From contig PFCU01000043.1 of the NCBI GenBank assembly GCA_002763155.1, positions 12,876-33,009 of the forward strand: a stretch of 20,134 nucleotides of DNA, given 5' to 3'. Below, one piece after another: positions 1 through 7,788 of the stretch (within the stretch, counting starts at the first letter, position 1; every line of letters begins with the position of its first letter). The notes under the pieces were generated by a model, which made no database searches, was not told the origin of the DNA, and saw only the letters and a program-made list of their open reading frames with translations. Source of the DNA: Candidatus Pacearchaeota archaeon CG10_big_fil_rev_8_21_14_0_10_30_48 (GTDB lineage Archaea > Nanobdellota > Nanobdellia > Pacearchaeales > GW2011-AR1). The position numbers and the translations under genes were made by a program.

Positions 1-183
1 ATAAGCGATTTTTTTAGTTCCACGATTTACAACATTTATTTTTTCAACTTTGACCTTGAACATTTTTTCAACATCTTCTTTTATTGTTTCTTTATTATCT
101 CGACTATCTACTTGGAATAAAATTGTATTATCCATTTCAATTAATCGAATTGCTTTTTCTGTTGTTAATGGTTTGATTATCAT
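1..183 (-). CDS. rpl23: Ribosomal protein uL23 (5' part only; runs off the window)
   Basis: Only the N-terminal 61 codons are present; the gene continues beyond base 1. The translation begins MIIKPLTTEKAIRLIE, the usual start of archaeal uL23, and continues through VEKMFKVKVEKINVVN, the family's conserved beta-strand region. uL23 binds 23S rRNA domain III at the peptide exit tunnel, where SRP and chaperones dock. Its ATG overlaps the TGA of uL4 in an ATGA junction (180-183), so translation is probably coupled. It is the third gene of the uL3-uL4-uL23 block, the standard start of the archaeal S10-type operon. Confidence 0.95.
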   Translation of the reverse strand, partial: MIIKPLTTEKAIRLIEMDNTILFQVDSRDNKETIKEDVEKMFKVKVEKINVVNRGTKKIAY

Positions 184-959
184 TTGTCTCTTTCCTCTAA
201 AGACTTAATTGCTTCTTCAGTATATACTACAACTCTTCCTGCAGGATATAAATCACTTACAGTTAAATCTTTAATTTTTATTTGATTGAATGAATTTGTT
301 TTAATTTCTTCTTTATCACCGGTGATAATTAAAACTCCAGCACTTTTTTTGTATTTTCTATTTCTTAATTTTCCTTTACCTGCTCTTAGAGATTTTTTTC
401 TTTTACTTACTACTTTTAAATTTCCTAAGATATTATCAATACTTTTAATCAAATCTTTAGTTTTTAATTCAGAAAATTTAGATTCTACAATAAAAGGTAA
501 ATTTTCTTTTACCTCTTTAACTCTTGAATATCTTTCACAAACAAATTTTGTATTTGCCGTTGCTGAGATTGCAGAATTTAATGCGATTAAATATTCTTTT
601 TTATTTATTTTTTTAATAGGTATAGTTCCTTTTGGTCCGTGAGCTCTTCTACCTCCTCGAGTTGAAGAAATTTCAGCACCTACCCAATAGAACTGAGTTC
701 CACGTCTCCACATTGTTTTTCGAGGAATACGACTAATTCCCTTTCCATAATGTCCTTTCCATTCATGTCTTTTATGACTAATAGTTCCAGAGGCAGAATG
801 TTTTTTACCTGCTTCAGAATCGTGAGCGTAAGGTTGCCAAGTTTTTTCAGATTCATAAACTTTCTTTATAATATCTTCTCTAATTTTTGTAGAAAATGCC
901 TTCGGTAAACTAATTTCTTTTTGTTTTTTTCCATCTATTGAGAGTAATTGTGCTTTCAT
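180..959 (-). CDS. rpl4: Ribosomal protein uL4
   Basis: 259 residues, the normal size for archaeal uL4. uL4 is a primary 23S rRNA binder in the large subunit; a long basic loop reaches into the peptide exit tunnel. That loop is visible at about residues 50-115, rich in Gly, Arg and His (KRHEWKGHYGKG, STRGGRRAHGPKG). A globular domain follows and ends with DLYPAGRVVVYTEEA, matching the end of archaeal L4. The start codon overlaps the uL3 stop (ATGA, 956-959) and the stop overlaps the uL23 start, so the three proteins are read as a coupled set. No truncation or frameshift is seen. Confidence 0.97.
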   Translation of the reverse strand: MKAQLLSIDGKKQKEISLPKAFSTKIREDIIKKVYESEKTWQPYAHDSEAGKKHSASGTISHKRHEWKGHYGKGISRIPRKTMWRRGTQFYWVGAEISSTRGGRRAHGPKGTIPIKKINKKEYLIALNSAISATANTKFVCERYSRVKEVKENLPFIVESKFSELKTKDLIKSIDNILGNLKVVSKRKKSLRAGKGKLRNRKYKKSAGVLIITGDKEEIKTNSFNQIKIKDLTVSDLYPAGRVVVYTEEAIKSLEERDK

Positions 960-1912
960 CTTATTTCAATAACCTCAAAAGATTTTTTAGATTGTGTTTT
1001 TGTTGAACGTAAAGGTTGAGTAATTATCAGTTGTCTTTTTGAAGGTCCTTGAATACTTCCTCTTAAAATAATATAATCTGTTTTGATGTTTCCATATTTT
1101 TTGAATCCTTCTTTAGGGTTAATATTTTTTTCAGATATACTTCCTATTTCTAATATACTATTATTGTAAGTTGTTCTTGTAAACATTCCAAGTTGTCCTG
1201 CCATTGGGACTCTAAAAGTAACTCTTGCTGGATGCCAAGGCCCAAGTGAACCGGTTTTTCTTTGACCCTTTTCAGCTTTATGGGATCTTAAGGTAATCCC
1301 AAATCTTTTAACAGGTCCTTGAATTCCCTTTCCTTTAGTAACTCCTCGAATATCTGTCAACCCTCCAGCCTCAAACACTTCAGAAATTTTAATTTCCTTA
1401 TTCAGATGCTCTTTAATCCAAGCGACTTTTTCTTCTTTAGTTCCAGAAAGTGCAATCTCAACAACGTCTGGTTTTTTCTTAACAGTGGTATTTTTTACAA
1501 GAGAATAGGCTATAATTCTAACATCATCAAAATCAGAAAAATCTTCTAGTTTTTTAGAAGTTTTCTTAGGGAATTTTATTTTTCTTATTAATGTTTTATC
1601 AAGATCATTAGAAAGAATTTCAGAAGCAACTTTTTTATTTTTGTAGAAACGAATAGAGAGAATTTTTAACGGCGGACACTCAAGAATTGTAATCGGAATA
1701 GTAATTCGCTTACCCTTAGTCATTGACTCATTAGTATTATCCTTTACGAACAAACTTTTCATTCCGACTTTGTATCCTATGAATCCTAAAAGTTTTTTGT
1801 CAGAATTAGCTTGAGTTATCCCATTCCAGTTTACACTAGGTAAAATCTTTTCAGCCCGTTTTCGAGGCCAATACTGCAAACTTCCTCTTCGAGGTCTTGA
1901 TGCTTTTCCCAT
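956..1912 (-). CDS. rpl3: Ribosomal protein uL3
   Basis: 318 residues, slightly short for archaeal uL3. uL3 is an early-assembling large-subunit protein whose extension approaches the peptidyl transferase centre. The N-terminus MGKASRPRRGSLQYWPRKRA and the later segments GGLTDIRGVTKGKG, SLGPWHPARVTF and MAGQLGMFTRTTYN are classic for the archaeal/eukaryotic family. It is the first gene of the operon; a TATA box lies about 60 nt upstream, so unlike many genes here it should have a short 5' leader of roughly 35 nt. The gene upstream on the same strand ends 80 bases away. Confidence 0.97.
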   Translation of the reverse strand: MGKASRPRRGSLQYWPRKRAEKILPSVNWNGITQANSDKKLLGFIGYKVGMKSLFVKDNTNESMTKGKRITIPITILECPPLKILSIRFYKNKKVASEILSNDLDKTLIRKIKFPKKTSKKLEDFSDFDDVRIIAYSLVKNTTVKKKPDVVEIALSGTKEEKVAWIKEHLNKEIKISEVFEAGGLTDIRGVTKGKGIQGPVKRFGITLRSHKAEKGQRKTGSLGPWHPARVTFRVPMAGQLGMFTRTTYNNSILEIGSISEKNINPKEGFKKYGNIKTDYIILRGSIQGPSKRQLIITQPLRSTKTQSKKSFEVIEIR

Positions 1913-1969
1913 GGTTTACTTTAGCGAAGTAGATTACCATCTTACGGTATTATACTCAGAAAAAATGCG

Positions 1970-1977
1970 TTTATAAA
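1970..1977 (-). promoter_or_regulatory. TATA box for the uL3-uL4-uL23 operon
   Basis: The minus strand reads TTTATAAA here. Its centre is about 61 nt from the uL3 ATG, placing transcription start near 1947 and leaving a leader of about 35 nt. It lies in the 80-bp gap between uL3 and the end of the upstream gene. Confidence 0.6.
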
Positions 1978-1992
1978 TCTTATTATAAAAAA

Positions 1993-2694
1993 TTATGCAG
2001 AAAAATCCTTCTCTTCAATAAAATTTTTGTCATCAATTTTTATTTTTCTAACAATTTTACCCCTACGAACCGCTTTTTCTCTCATCAAAGCAGGGTCTTT
2101 TTCATTCTTAGGTATTTCAATCTCACTAATTATAAAATCATGTTGTATGTCTATTTTTTTAAAATCTTTAACATCAAAAAGTAAACTCTTAACAATTTCT
2201 TCATCAATAGTTTTTATCTTACAGAAATCGGCCTTTGGAGCTTCATCTCCTTTTCCCGGTTTTCCAGATTTAGGAGTTTTCGGTTTAATTTTTAGTTCTG
2301 TTCCTTTAGCTTCAAAACTCAATGCAATAAACGCTTTTGGAAAATTATTACAAAGATTAAGGATTTGTTCTTTTGTCATTTCAGTATCAAGAATATATCT
2401 CTTAACCCCTTGAAATTGTTTTTTCTCTTTGAATTGTATTTCATTAATTAAATCTCTCGTAGAAACAATTGCCCCAGTTATTTTGACTTTCTCATTGCTA
2501 CTTAGCTTTTCAGCAACACTTTTTACTAAATCATTAGCATATTCATAGCTTGTGGAAATTGAAAATTTCTTAGCTGATTTCCTTGCAGAGATTAAAGCTC
2601 TATCTTTAAACTCCCCACGAGAAAATTTTGAAAATTGCATATGGACATTTTCATCGACTTTATCTTCAAAAATTTTCTTAATAAACGAATCCAT
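1993..2694 (-). CDS. Uncharacterised two-part archaeal protein next to the uL3 operon
   Basis: 233 residues; I do not recognise the family. It is soluble, lysine-rich and without a signal peptide or membrane segment. The N-terminal part (about 1-145) mixes helices and strands and includes FKDRALISARKSAKKF. A Pro/Gly/Lys linker (about 146-165, with TPKSGKPGKG) joins a C-terminal part of about 70 residues. The start at 2694 is supported by a TATA box centred 25 nt upstream, which predicts a leaderless mRNA. It lies 80 bp upstream of uL3 on the same strand, a place where many archaea carry an RNA methyltransferase gene; no SPOUT-type knot motif is evident here. An RNA- or ribosome-related role is only a guess from position. 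Confidence 0.8.
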   Translation of the reverse strand: MDSFIKKIFEDKVDENVHMQFSKFSRGEFKDRALISARKSAKKFSISTSYEYANDLVKSVAEKLSSNEKVKITGAIVSTRDLINEIQFKEKKQFQGVKRYILDTEMTKEQILNLCNNFPKAFIALSFEAKGTELKIKPKTPKSGKPGKGDEAPKADFCKIKTIDEEIVKSLLFDVKDFKKIDIQHDFIISEIEIPKNEKDPALMREKAVRRGKIVRKIKIDDKNFIEEKDFSA

Positions 2695-2715
2695 TATAAC
2701 TTATTAAAAAATAAT

Positions 2716-2723
2716 TATTTAAA
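2716..2723 (-). promoter_or_regulatory. TATA box, leaderless promoter of the 2694 gene
   Basis: The minus strand reads TTTAAATA, centred about 25 nt from the ATG at 2694. With usual archaeal spacing the transcript starts at or next to the start codon. Confidence 0.6.
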
Positions 2724-2762
2724 CCTTTTTAATAAGTTTCTCTTTTTGAACCTATCCCAAAA

Positions 2763-2770
2763 TTTATATA
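2763..2770 (+). promoter_or_regulatory. TATA box, leaderless promoter of the AI-2E transporter gene
   Basis: TTTATATA is centred about 25 nt before the ATG at 2792. It is separate from the divergent TATA box at 2716-2723, so this divergent pair has two promoters. Confidence 0.65.
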
Positions 2771-2791
2771 TTCAATTCACTATATTTTTAG

Positions 2792-3811
2792 ATGTTTAAT
2801 GAAAACTCGATAAAACAGATGTTTGCAGGAGCGTTCGTATTACTAATTTTAGTGTTTACTTATTTAATTATAAAACCAATTTTCTTTTCTATGATTTTCG
2901 GCCTTATTTTAGCTTATTCATTTTATCCAATAAATAAAATTTTCTTGAAAAAAATAAAAAATCCTTCAATCACAGCATTTATCACTTGTATTATTACTTT
3001 ATCAATAATTGTAATAGGAACTTGGTTTCTTTTACCAACATTGATTACTCAAGTTTTTGATACTTATTCAGCGATTCAATCATGGGATGGAATTTCTTTC
3101 TTAAAAGAGACATTTCCATTTTTATTCACTACACCTCAAATATCTGCTAATTTTGAAGCATTATATAACACCTTTTTATCTTCTATAACTAACGTAACTT
3201 TGAAAAAATTAACGACAATAATTTCAGATTTGCCAACATTAATGTTAAAATCTTTTGTAGTTCTTGTAGTATTCTTCTATGGCTTAAGAGATGGAGATAA
3301 AATTTTGGAGTTACTAAGAAATTCTTTACCATTTAATAAAAGTATTACTAATCGCTTTTTGATAAAGTCTAAACAAGTTACGTTTTCAGTAATTTTCGGA
3401 AGAATTATTGTAGGAATACTTACGGGTTTACTGACGGGAATTGGTTTTTTCATAGTCGGAGTAGACAATTCGCTACTTTTAACTTCCCTAGCAATTTTGG
3501 CAGGAATTATTCCTATTGTCGGTCCATGGATTGTTTGGATACCGGTAGTAATTAGTTTATTTGTTACAGATAGAATTTATGCTGGACTTTTCTTGTTAAT
3601 TTATGGAGGAATTGTAGTTAATGTTTTTGAGAATATTTTACATCCTCTTTTTGTTTCAAGAACTTCTAAAATAGAAACTTCAATAACTTTAATTGGGATT
3701 GCAGGAGGACTTTTGGTCTTTGGTATATTCGGACTTATTTTAGGCCCATTAGTAATGGCCTATCTCTCAGTTCTTTTTGAGTTATATAATGAAACCAAAA
3801 ATCAAACTTAG
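2792..3811 (+). CDS. AI-2E family (PerM-like) membrane transporter
   Basis: 339 residues, a normal length for the AI-2E/PerM family of polytopic membrane proteins. Two hydrophobic segments occur near the N-terminus (about 10-50), another follows around 60-85, then a soluble stretch (about 90-135). A cluster of segments in the second half carries family-typical pieces: FFYGLRDGDKI, FGRIIVGILTGLLTGIGF, AGIIPIVGPWIVWIP and GLILGPLVMA. Members have been linked to autoinducer-2 export and, in some bacteria, Na+/H+ exchange; the substrate in archaea is unknown. The gene stands alone behind its own TATA box and converges on the antiporter gene with a single base between the two stop codons. Confidence 0.88.
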   Translation: MFNENSIKQMFAGAFVLLILVFTYLIIKPIFFSMIFGLILAYSFYPINKIFLKKIKNPSITAFITCIITLSIIVIGTWFLLPTLITQVFDTYSAIQSWDGISFLKETFPFLFTTPQISANFEALYNTFLSSITNVTLKKLTTIISDLPTLMLKSFVVLVVFFYGLRDGDKILELLRNSLPFNKSITNRFLIKSKQVTFSVIFGRIIVGILTGLLTGIGFFIVGVDNSLLLTSLAILAGIIPIVGPWIVWIPVVISLFVTDRIYAGLFLLIYGGIVVNVFENILHPLFVSRTSKIETSITLIGIAGGLLVFGIFGLILGPLVMAYLSVLFELYNETKNQT

Positions 3812-3812
3812 A

Positions 3813-5543
3813 TTATTTTTTATCAGGATTAAATAAATAATGGTGCGCCTTTTTTAATTGATTAATTTCTTTCTTTTTGACAGCGTCTTTATCTTTTTTT
3901 AATGCAGAAATAATATCAAAAATTCCTTCTCCACTTACAACCTTTGGAACTACAACATAATCTGCTCCTTTGTGGTAAAGTTCAATTGCATCATGAATAC
4001 TTTCAGCAACGACAACAACAATATTGTTTTGATTATTTGTTTTTACCATTTTGATTATATTTATATTTTCTTCCTTAGAGGGAATAGTGCTAAGGACAAT
4101 TTCCGGATTTAAAAATTTCAATGTCTCAAAAACTTCAGGATTTCCATAATCTCCATATAAGCAAGGTATTTTTTTCTTCATTAAGTATTTTATAATTTCC
4201 GGATTAAAATCTATTACTAATAGTTCATTTTTATCTCCTTTGTATTTTTTAAGGAACATACTTCCCATTCTATGACAACCAAATAATATAATTTTTTTTC
4301 TTTTTTTATTTAATCCATATACTAACATTTCATTATTAGCTGGAACTTTTTTGAGGAGTCTTGAAAATTTAGAATATTTATGATAAAGTCCTTTTTCAAA
4401 AGAGATAACATATCCTGTAAGAGACATACTAATAATCGTCGCGAAAACAAGAACACTGAAGAATTCATTAGTTATCTGCCCCAATATTAAACCTTGAGTT
4501 ATTAGAATAAGTGAAAATTCGCTAGACTGACCCATATAGTTTCCAGTTAAGAAAGCAGTTCTATCAGTGTAACCTCCAATTCGAGTAAGCATGACAATCA
4601 AAAGAGGTTTAATAATCATTATCAATGCAATTAAAATAATTAGAAAATTAATTTGATTCGAGGAAATTATGGTTAATTGAACTCCCAATGACACAAAAAG
4701 TATCGCTCCAAAAAAATCCCTTAACGAATGTACTCTTCCTTTTATTTCAGTTTTGTAAGTTGAATTAGCTAATGCAACTCCTGCAAAAAATGAACCGATA
4801 GCTATTGATAACCCAAAAGAATAAGCAGATAAAGAGAATAAAAATAAAAATGAAAGAGTAATAATTAAGATTAATTCATTTGATTTTGCTGAAATTCTAA
4901 ATATTGGTTTAGCAACTTTAGCAAGAATTATTGCGAATACAATAAATAAAGATGCTTTTCCTAATGAGATTAATGCAGCATTAAGATTTACTGTATCGGT
5001 CAGCATCGCCAATGCAGTAATCGCAATAATGTCTTGAATTAATAAAATACTTACAATCATTCTCCCATGTAATGTTCTAAGTTGATCCCTATCTGAAAGG
5101 GATTTAATAACAATCATTGTGCTACTAAGAGCTACAACTAAAGCAATATAAAGAAGTTCAATATTAGTTTTTGAAAATGCGGAAAATATTGCTAAAGAGA
5201 TAATTACCATAATCGTAACTTCAAATAAACCAATAAATATCGACGATTTTCCTACTTTTTTTAAACTATCTAGGTGAATCTCAAGACCTGCAAAAAACAA
5301 TAAAAAAGCAACACCTATTTCAGATAATGCAAGAATTGTTTCATTACTTTCGATAATTCCTAGAACTAAAGGACCTAAAATTATTCCCGCAACAATATAT
5401 GCAAGTATCCTTGGTTGTTTTAAAAGTTTGAAAATAAAAGCAAAAATTCCAGCAAAAACTATCATTAGTCCAATTTGAAAAATTATTGAAAGCTCTGAAA
5501 TTGGAAGAACTCCTAACTTTTCTATTATAAATCCGGTTACCAT
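3813..5543 (-). CDS. KefB-type CPA2 cation/proton antiporter with TrkA-N domain
   Basis: 576 residues in two parts. Residues about 15-385 are a hydrophobic Na_H_exchanger domain with roughly a dozen membrane segments, including FLLFFAGLEIHLDSLKK and LLIQDIIAI. The lone Asp171 after Gln in that second motif is the Q-D form of CPA2 proteins, not the paired Asp of electrogenic Na+/H+ exchangers. Residues about 417-540 are a cytoplasmic TrkA-N nucleotide-binding domain: IILFGCHRMG replaces the usual GxGxxG, followed by LLVIDFNPE. A role in K+ or Na+ efflux coupled to H+ uptake, gated by a dinucleotide, is inferred from the family. A possible TATA (5576-5583) would leave a leader of about 10 nt. 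Confidence 0.92.
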   Translation of the reverse strand: MVTGFIIEKLGVLPISELSIIFQIGLMIVFAGIFAFIFKLLKQPRILAYIVAGIILGPLVLGIIESNETILALSEIGVAFLLFFAGLEIHLDSLKKVGKSSIFIGLFEVTIMVIISLAIFSAFSKTNIELLYIALVVALSSTMIVIKSLSDRDQLRTLHGRMIVSILLIQDIIAITALAMLTDTVNLNAALISLGKASLFIVFAIILAKVAKPIFRISAKSNELILIITLSFLFLFSLSAYSFGLSIAIGSFFAGVALANSTYKTEIKGRVHSLRDFFGAILFVSLGVQLTIISSNQINFLIILIALIMIIKPLLIVMLTRIGGYTDRTAFLTGNYMGQSSEFSLILITQGLILGQITNEFFSVLVFATIISMSLTGYVISFEKGLYHKYSKFSRLLKKVPANNEMLVYGLNKKRKKIILFGCHRMGSMFLKKYKGDKNELLVIDFNPEIIKYLMKKKIPCLYGDYGNPEVFETLKFLNPEIVLSTIPSKEENINIIKMVKTNNQNNIVVVVAESIHDAIELYHKGADYVVVPKVVSGEGIFDIISALKKDKDAVKKKEINQLKKAHHYLFNPDKK

Positions 5544-5596
5544 AATTTTCTCTTTTTATTTTTAAGGAAATTAACTATAAAAAGTATTTGATAAGA

Positions 5597-5679
5597 AGTT
5601 TCTTTTGACTCTAAGAACTTTTCTTTTCTAAAGACATTCTTAGTTTCTTTTGACTCTAAGAACTTTTCTTTTCTAAAGA
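5597..5679. repeat. Two perfect 38-bp direct repeats, 7 bp apart
   Basis: Bases 5597-5634 and 5642-5679 are identical over 38 bp (period 45), starting AGTTTCTTTTGACTC and ending TTTTCTAAAGA. The pair sits between the 3' end of tRNA-Ser and the 5' end of the antiporter gene. The left copy also contains an imperfect inverted repeat (5596-5620, AAGTTTCTT with AAGAACTT). A recent tandem duplication of a tRNA trailer or terminator-like unit is the simplest reading. Confidence 0.9.
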
Positions 5680-5685
5680 AAAGTT
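5661..5685. terminator. Perfect 11-bp stem hairpin downstream of tRNA-Ser
   Basis: AACTTTTCTTT and AAAGAAAAGTT flank a 3-nt loop. On the minus strand it begins 5 bases past the tRNA end and is followed by T-rich sequence, so it could stop or process the tRNA-Ser transcript. Archaeal terminators are usually plain T-runs, so the hairpin itself may have another role. Confidence 0.45.
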
Positions 5686-5690
5686 GTTAA

Positions 5691-5771
5691 CGCCGACGCT
5701 CGGAATCGAACCGAGGGGCCCCGGAGGGCTCTGGTCTCAAGCCAGATGCAATACCACTATGCGACGTCGGC
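5691..5771 (-). tRNA. tRNA-Ser (anticodon UGA)
   Basis: A class II tRNA of 81 nt with complete pairing. The acceptor GCCGACG pairs with CGTCGGC; the D arm is GCA/TGC; the anticodon stem TCTGG/CCAGA encloses loop CTTGAGA, giving anticodon TGA at 5737-5739. A long variable arm folds as GCCC-TCCG-GGGC, and the T arm is CTCGG-TTCGATT-CCGAG. The discriminator is G, as expected for serine. CCA is not encoded and no intron is seen. An AT-rich TATA region lies about 25 nt upstream (5785-5798). It reads UCA and other UCN codons by wobble. Confidence 0.95.
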
Positions 5772-5784
5772 ACGCCGTCTTTAT

Positions 5785-5798
5785 TTATTATAATAAAT
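5785..5798 (-). promoter_or_regulatory. TATA region of tRNA-Ser
   Basis: The minus strand reads ATTTATTATAATAA about 20-27 nt before the first base of the mature tRNA. It is the only TATA-like stretch at that spacing. Confidence 0.5.
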
Positions 5799-5900
5799 GT
5801 TCCCTACAATTAAATATTTTGATTGTTTTTAAAGATTAGGATTGCCTAATTTTTTAGAATTAAAGCTAATGCTATAAAATGGTTTGTCTGCTATTCAGTT

Positions 5901-5915
5901 TAAATAAAATAAAAA
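5901..5915 (-). terminator. Oligo-T terminator after the uL1-uL10-P1 operon
   Basis: Directly past the P1 stop codon the minus strand reads ATTTTTATTTTATTT, the T-rich type of signal that ends archaeal transcripts. A small hairpin with a 6-bp stem (5835-5850) lies further downstream. Confidence 0.5.
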
Positions 5916-6203
5916 TTAACCAAATAGCGATGACAAACCTTCTGCTGCTGCAGATGCTTCTTCTTTCTTTTCTTCCTTTACTTCTTTCACTTCTGCATTA
6001 CTTCCAGAAGCTACTGGTGTTGCAATTGCTATAGCCTTTTCAAGTTCTTCGTCGATATTAACGTTTTTTAACGCATTAGCTAAAAGTTTAACTTTTGCAT
6101 CGTCAACTGTAACACCTGTCGCAGAAATTACTTTCTTTAACCCATCTTCACTAACTTCTTTGCCTAGCTTATGTAGTAAAAGAGCTGCATATACATATTC
6201 CAT
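5916..6203 (-). CDS. rpl12: Ribosomal stalk protein P1 (aL12)
   Basis: 95 residues, typical for archaeal P1. The N-terminal helical dimerisation domain (1-60, MEYVYAALLLHKLGKEVSEDG) is followed by a mobile acidic hinge rich in Ala, Glu and Lys and the conserved tail GLSSLFG. Dimers of P1 bind the uL10 helical spine; the tail recruits the translational GTPases aEF1A and aEF2. It is the last gene of uL1-uL10-P1. It carries the strongest ribosome binding site in the operon, fitting the several copies of P1 needed per ribosome. Confidence 0.97.
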   Translation of the reverse strand: MEYVYAALLLHKLGKEVSEDGLKKVISATGVTVDDAKVKLLANALKNVNIDEELEKAIAIATPVASGSNAEVKEVKEEKKEEASAAAEGLSSLFG

Positions 6204-6209
6204 TATTTT

Positions 6210-6215
6210 ACCTCC
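6210..6215 (-). promoter_or_regulatory. Strong ribosome binding site of P1
   Basis: The minus strand reads GGAGGT 6 nt before the ATG at 6203, a full match to the archaeal anti-Shine-Dalgarno core. It lies in the 40-bp gap after uL10. Confidence 0.8.
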
Positions 6216-6243
6216 GCGATATATTTAATATTTGAATTTGATT

Positions 6244-7050
6244 TCATTTGCTTTCCTCGCTATTTGGCTGGTTATTTATTAATATGTCTAGTGCTTTTCT
6301 ATGAGAAGATGCCTTTGAAAGGAGTAATCCAATAGTTTCTGTTGTAACATATCCTAAATTTACTGCTAAAGCTCGTGATTTTGCAAAATAATCTTTTAAG
6401 TTTGTTAAAACTTCATTTTTATCAATTAATAAAGTTGTATAAATTTTTTCAGATTTTGAATCAAAAGCAATTAATGGGATAAATCCGACGCTAAAAGGAT
6501 GAATGTCTAATTTTCCTAAAAGACTCGAAGTTTCAGGAGAAATAATCCCTCCTTGTTTAACCACTATTTTTGATTTCATAACTTCTATCTTTCCGCCAGT
6601 TACTTTAACTTGTATACTTAAATTTCCAAATTCACTAACCGCAGGTCCAGCAGGAATTTCAGTCACTCCTGCTTCAATTTCTATATCTTTATCAGATTCT
6701 TGTCCTGCTTTTGCTTTAACTGGAACCTTACTATCATTCAAGATACTTGCAAGTTCAAATGGATCTATATCAGAAATTATTGAGGCAATATCCTCTTTCA
6801 AATAAGTTTCTAATTCCTTAATTTTTTCTTTTTTAGAAGATTTAATTGCTTTCAATAAAGCTCTTTTTTTCACTACCTTAACAATTGCTTTTCCAGAAAG
6901 TTTCTTCTTAATTTTTTGAAAACTTTTAGCGGGTAATGATTTAATCGAAGCAATCATCAGAGTGTTGTTTGAATCTATAAGCTCCGCTAATTTTTTAACT
7001 TCATCAAGTTTATATTTCGGAACTTTGTGTTTAGTTTTTGATTCAGCCAT
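6244..7050 (-). CDS. rpl10: Ribosomal protein uL10 (P0), short form
   Basis: 268 residues. It anchors the P1 dimers to 23S rRNA at the GTPase centre. The rRNA-binding domain comes first (1-105), followed by the archaeal/eukaryotic insertion domain (about 105-180, with EIPAGPAVSEFG), then the return of the first domain and a C-terminal helical spine. Archaeal P0 is commonly 300-340 residues, with three spine helices and an acidic tail ending in a Leu-Phe-Gly motif. Here the spine has only two recognisable helices (about 215-258, including LAVNLGYVTTETIGLL) and ends NNQPNSEESK without that tail. One base separates it from uL1. Confidence 0.95.
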   Translation of the reverse strand: MAESKTKHKVPKYKLDEVKKLAELIDSNNTLMIASIKSLPAKSFQKIKKKLSGKAIVKVVKKRALLKAIKSSKKEKIKELETYLKEDIASIISDIDPFELASILNDSKVPVKAKAGQESDKDIEIEAGVTEIPAGPAVSEFGNLSIQVKVTGGKIEVMKSKIVVKQGGIISPETSSLLGKLDIHPFSVGFIPLIAFDSKSEKIYTTLLIDKNEVLTNLKDYFAKSRALAVNLGYVTTETIGLLLSKASSHRKALDILINNQPNSEESK

Positions 7051-7051
7051 T

Positions 7052-7666
7052 TTACATATCTACCCGTATTGGTTTACTCATAGTAAGTTTAACCATAACG
7101 CTTCTTATGTTTTCTTTATGATTTGGAAGTTCTTTGAGAATTGATTCATAAGCAGATTTAATGTTTTGAACAATTTCTTTTTCAGGCATAGAAATTTTAC
7201 CTATTGAAATTTTTATGCTCGGTTCTTTTGTATGAATTTTAATTGAATTATTAATTTTATCAAGTACTTGTTTAATTTCTTCGTCATTTTCATTTAGAAT
7301 AATTCCCAATTTTGGAGACGGCATTTTCCCTACAGGGCCTAATACTTTTCCAAAAGTTGACGCCACAGCAGGCATATTAACTCCAGACGCCAAGAAAAAA
7401 TCATATTTTCTAACAAGTTTTTTTAATTCTTTTTTATTTTTATATCTGGGAAAAGCGGCCTTTGGAATTGTGTCAATTAATTTACTTTCCACTTCGATAA
7501 ATCCGCAAGCTTTTTTATTTTTAATTTTATTTGGGACGCTAATGAAAGTATTAATTGAATTTCGTTTAAGGTCAAATTTTTTCAGATTTACAATTAATTC
7601 TACAGTTTGATCAAATTTCTTCTCTTTATCTTTCTTGAGCTCAGTTAATACTTTTTCTAATTCCAT
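7052..7666 (-). CDS. rpl1: Ribosomal protein uL1
   Basis: 204 residues, slightly shorter than most archaeal uL1 (about 210-220). It forms the mobile L1 stalk that helps deacylated tRNA leave the E site. Domain I comes from both ends of the chain and domain II from the middle. The signature ASTFGKVLGPVGKMPSPKLG is at about residues 103-122. Archaeal L1 is known to repress its own operon by binding an mRNA element that mimics its rRNA site; a candidate leader structure is at 7732-7778. It heads uL1-uL10-P1. The start is the only Met upstream of the conserved domain. A weak TATA-like AAATATTA lies about 25 nt upstream, so a leaderless start is possible as well. Confidence 0.96.
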   Translation of the reverse strand: MELEKVLTELKKDKEKKFDQTVELIVNLKKFDLKRNSINTFISVPNKIKNKKACGFIEVESKLIDTIPKAAFPRYKNKKELKKLVRKYDFFLASGVNMPAVASTFGKVLGPVGKMPSPKLGIILNENDEEIKQVLDKINNSIKIHTKEPSIKISIGKISMPEKEIVQNIKSAYESILKELPNHKENIRSVMVKLTMSKPIRVDM

Positions 7667-7731
7667 TTTATTGAATTTCTATCCTTAATATTTTGGAAAC
7701 CTTTATGTAAATTCTTTGCGAATTTGTATTT

Positions 7732-7778
7732 GGGCTATAGGCCCTTTTCTAAAAGGTTTATCTCCTACCTATGCGCCC
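7732..7778 (-). promoter_or_regulatory. Candidate structured leader upstream of uL1
   Basis: On the minus strand GGGC...ATAGG pairs with CCTAT...GCCC. Inside, a hairpin CCTTT-TAGA-AAAGG is separated from the outer helix by a strongly asymmetric internal loop, TAGGAGATAAA on one side and a single G on the other. An alternative fold pairs GGGC-CTATA-GCCC alone. Two helices around an asymmetric, GAGA-containing loop is the general shape of known archaeal L1 autoregulatory sites; the match here is by eye. Whether the whole element is transcribed depends on which upstream TATA box is used. Confidence 0.35.
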
Positions 7779-7788
7779 ATATCTTAGA

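Noticed and set aside
286..2413. Plus-strand frames opposite uL4, uL3 and the 1993-2694 gene
   Set aside because: They are antisense to well-supported genes and show Phe/Leu/Ser-rich shadow composition.
5597..5679. A small CRISPR array
   Set aside because: There are only two units with a 7-bp spacer and no cas genes nearby; the spacing is far too short for a spacer.
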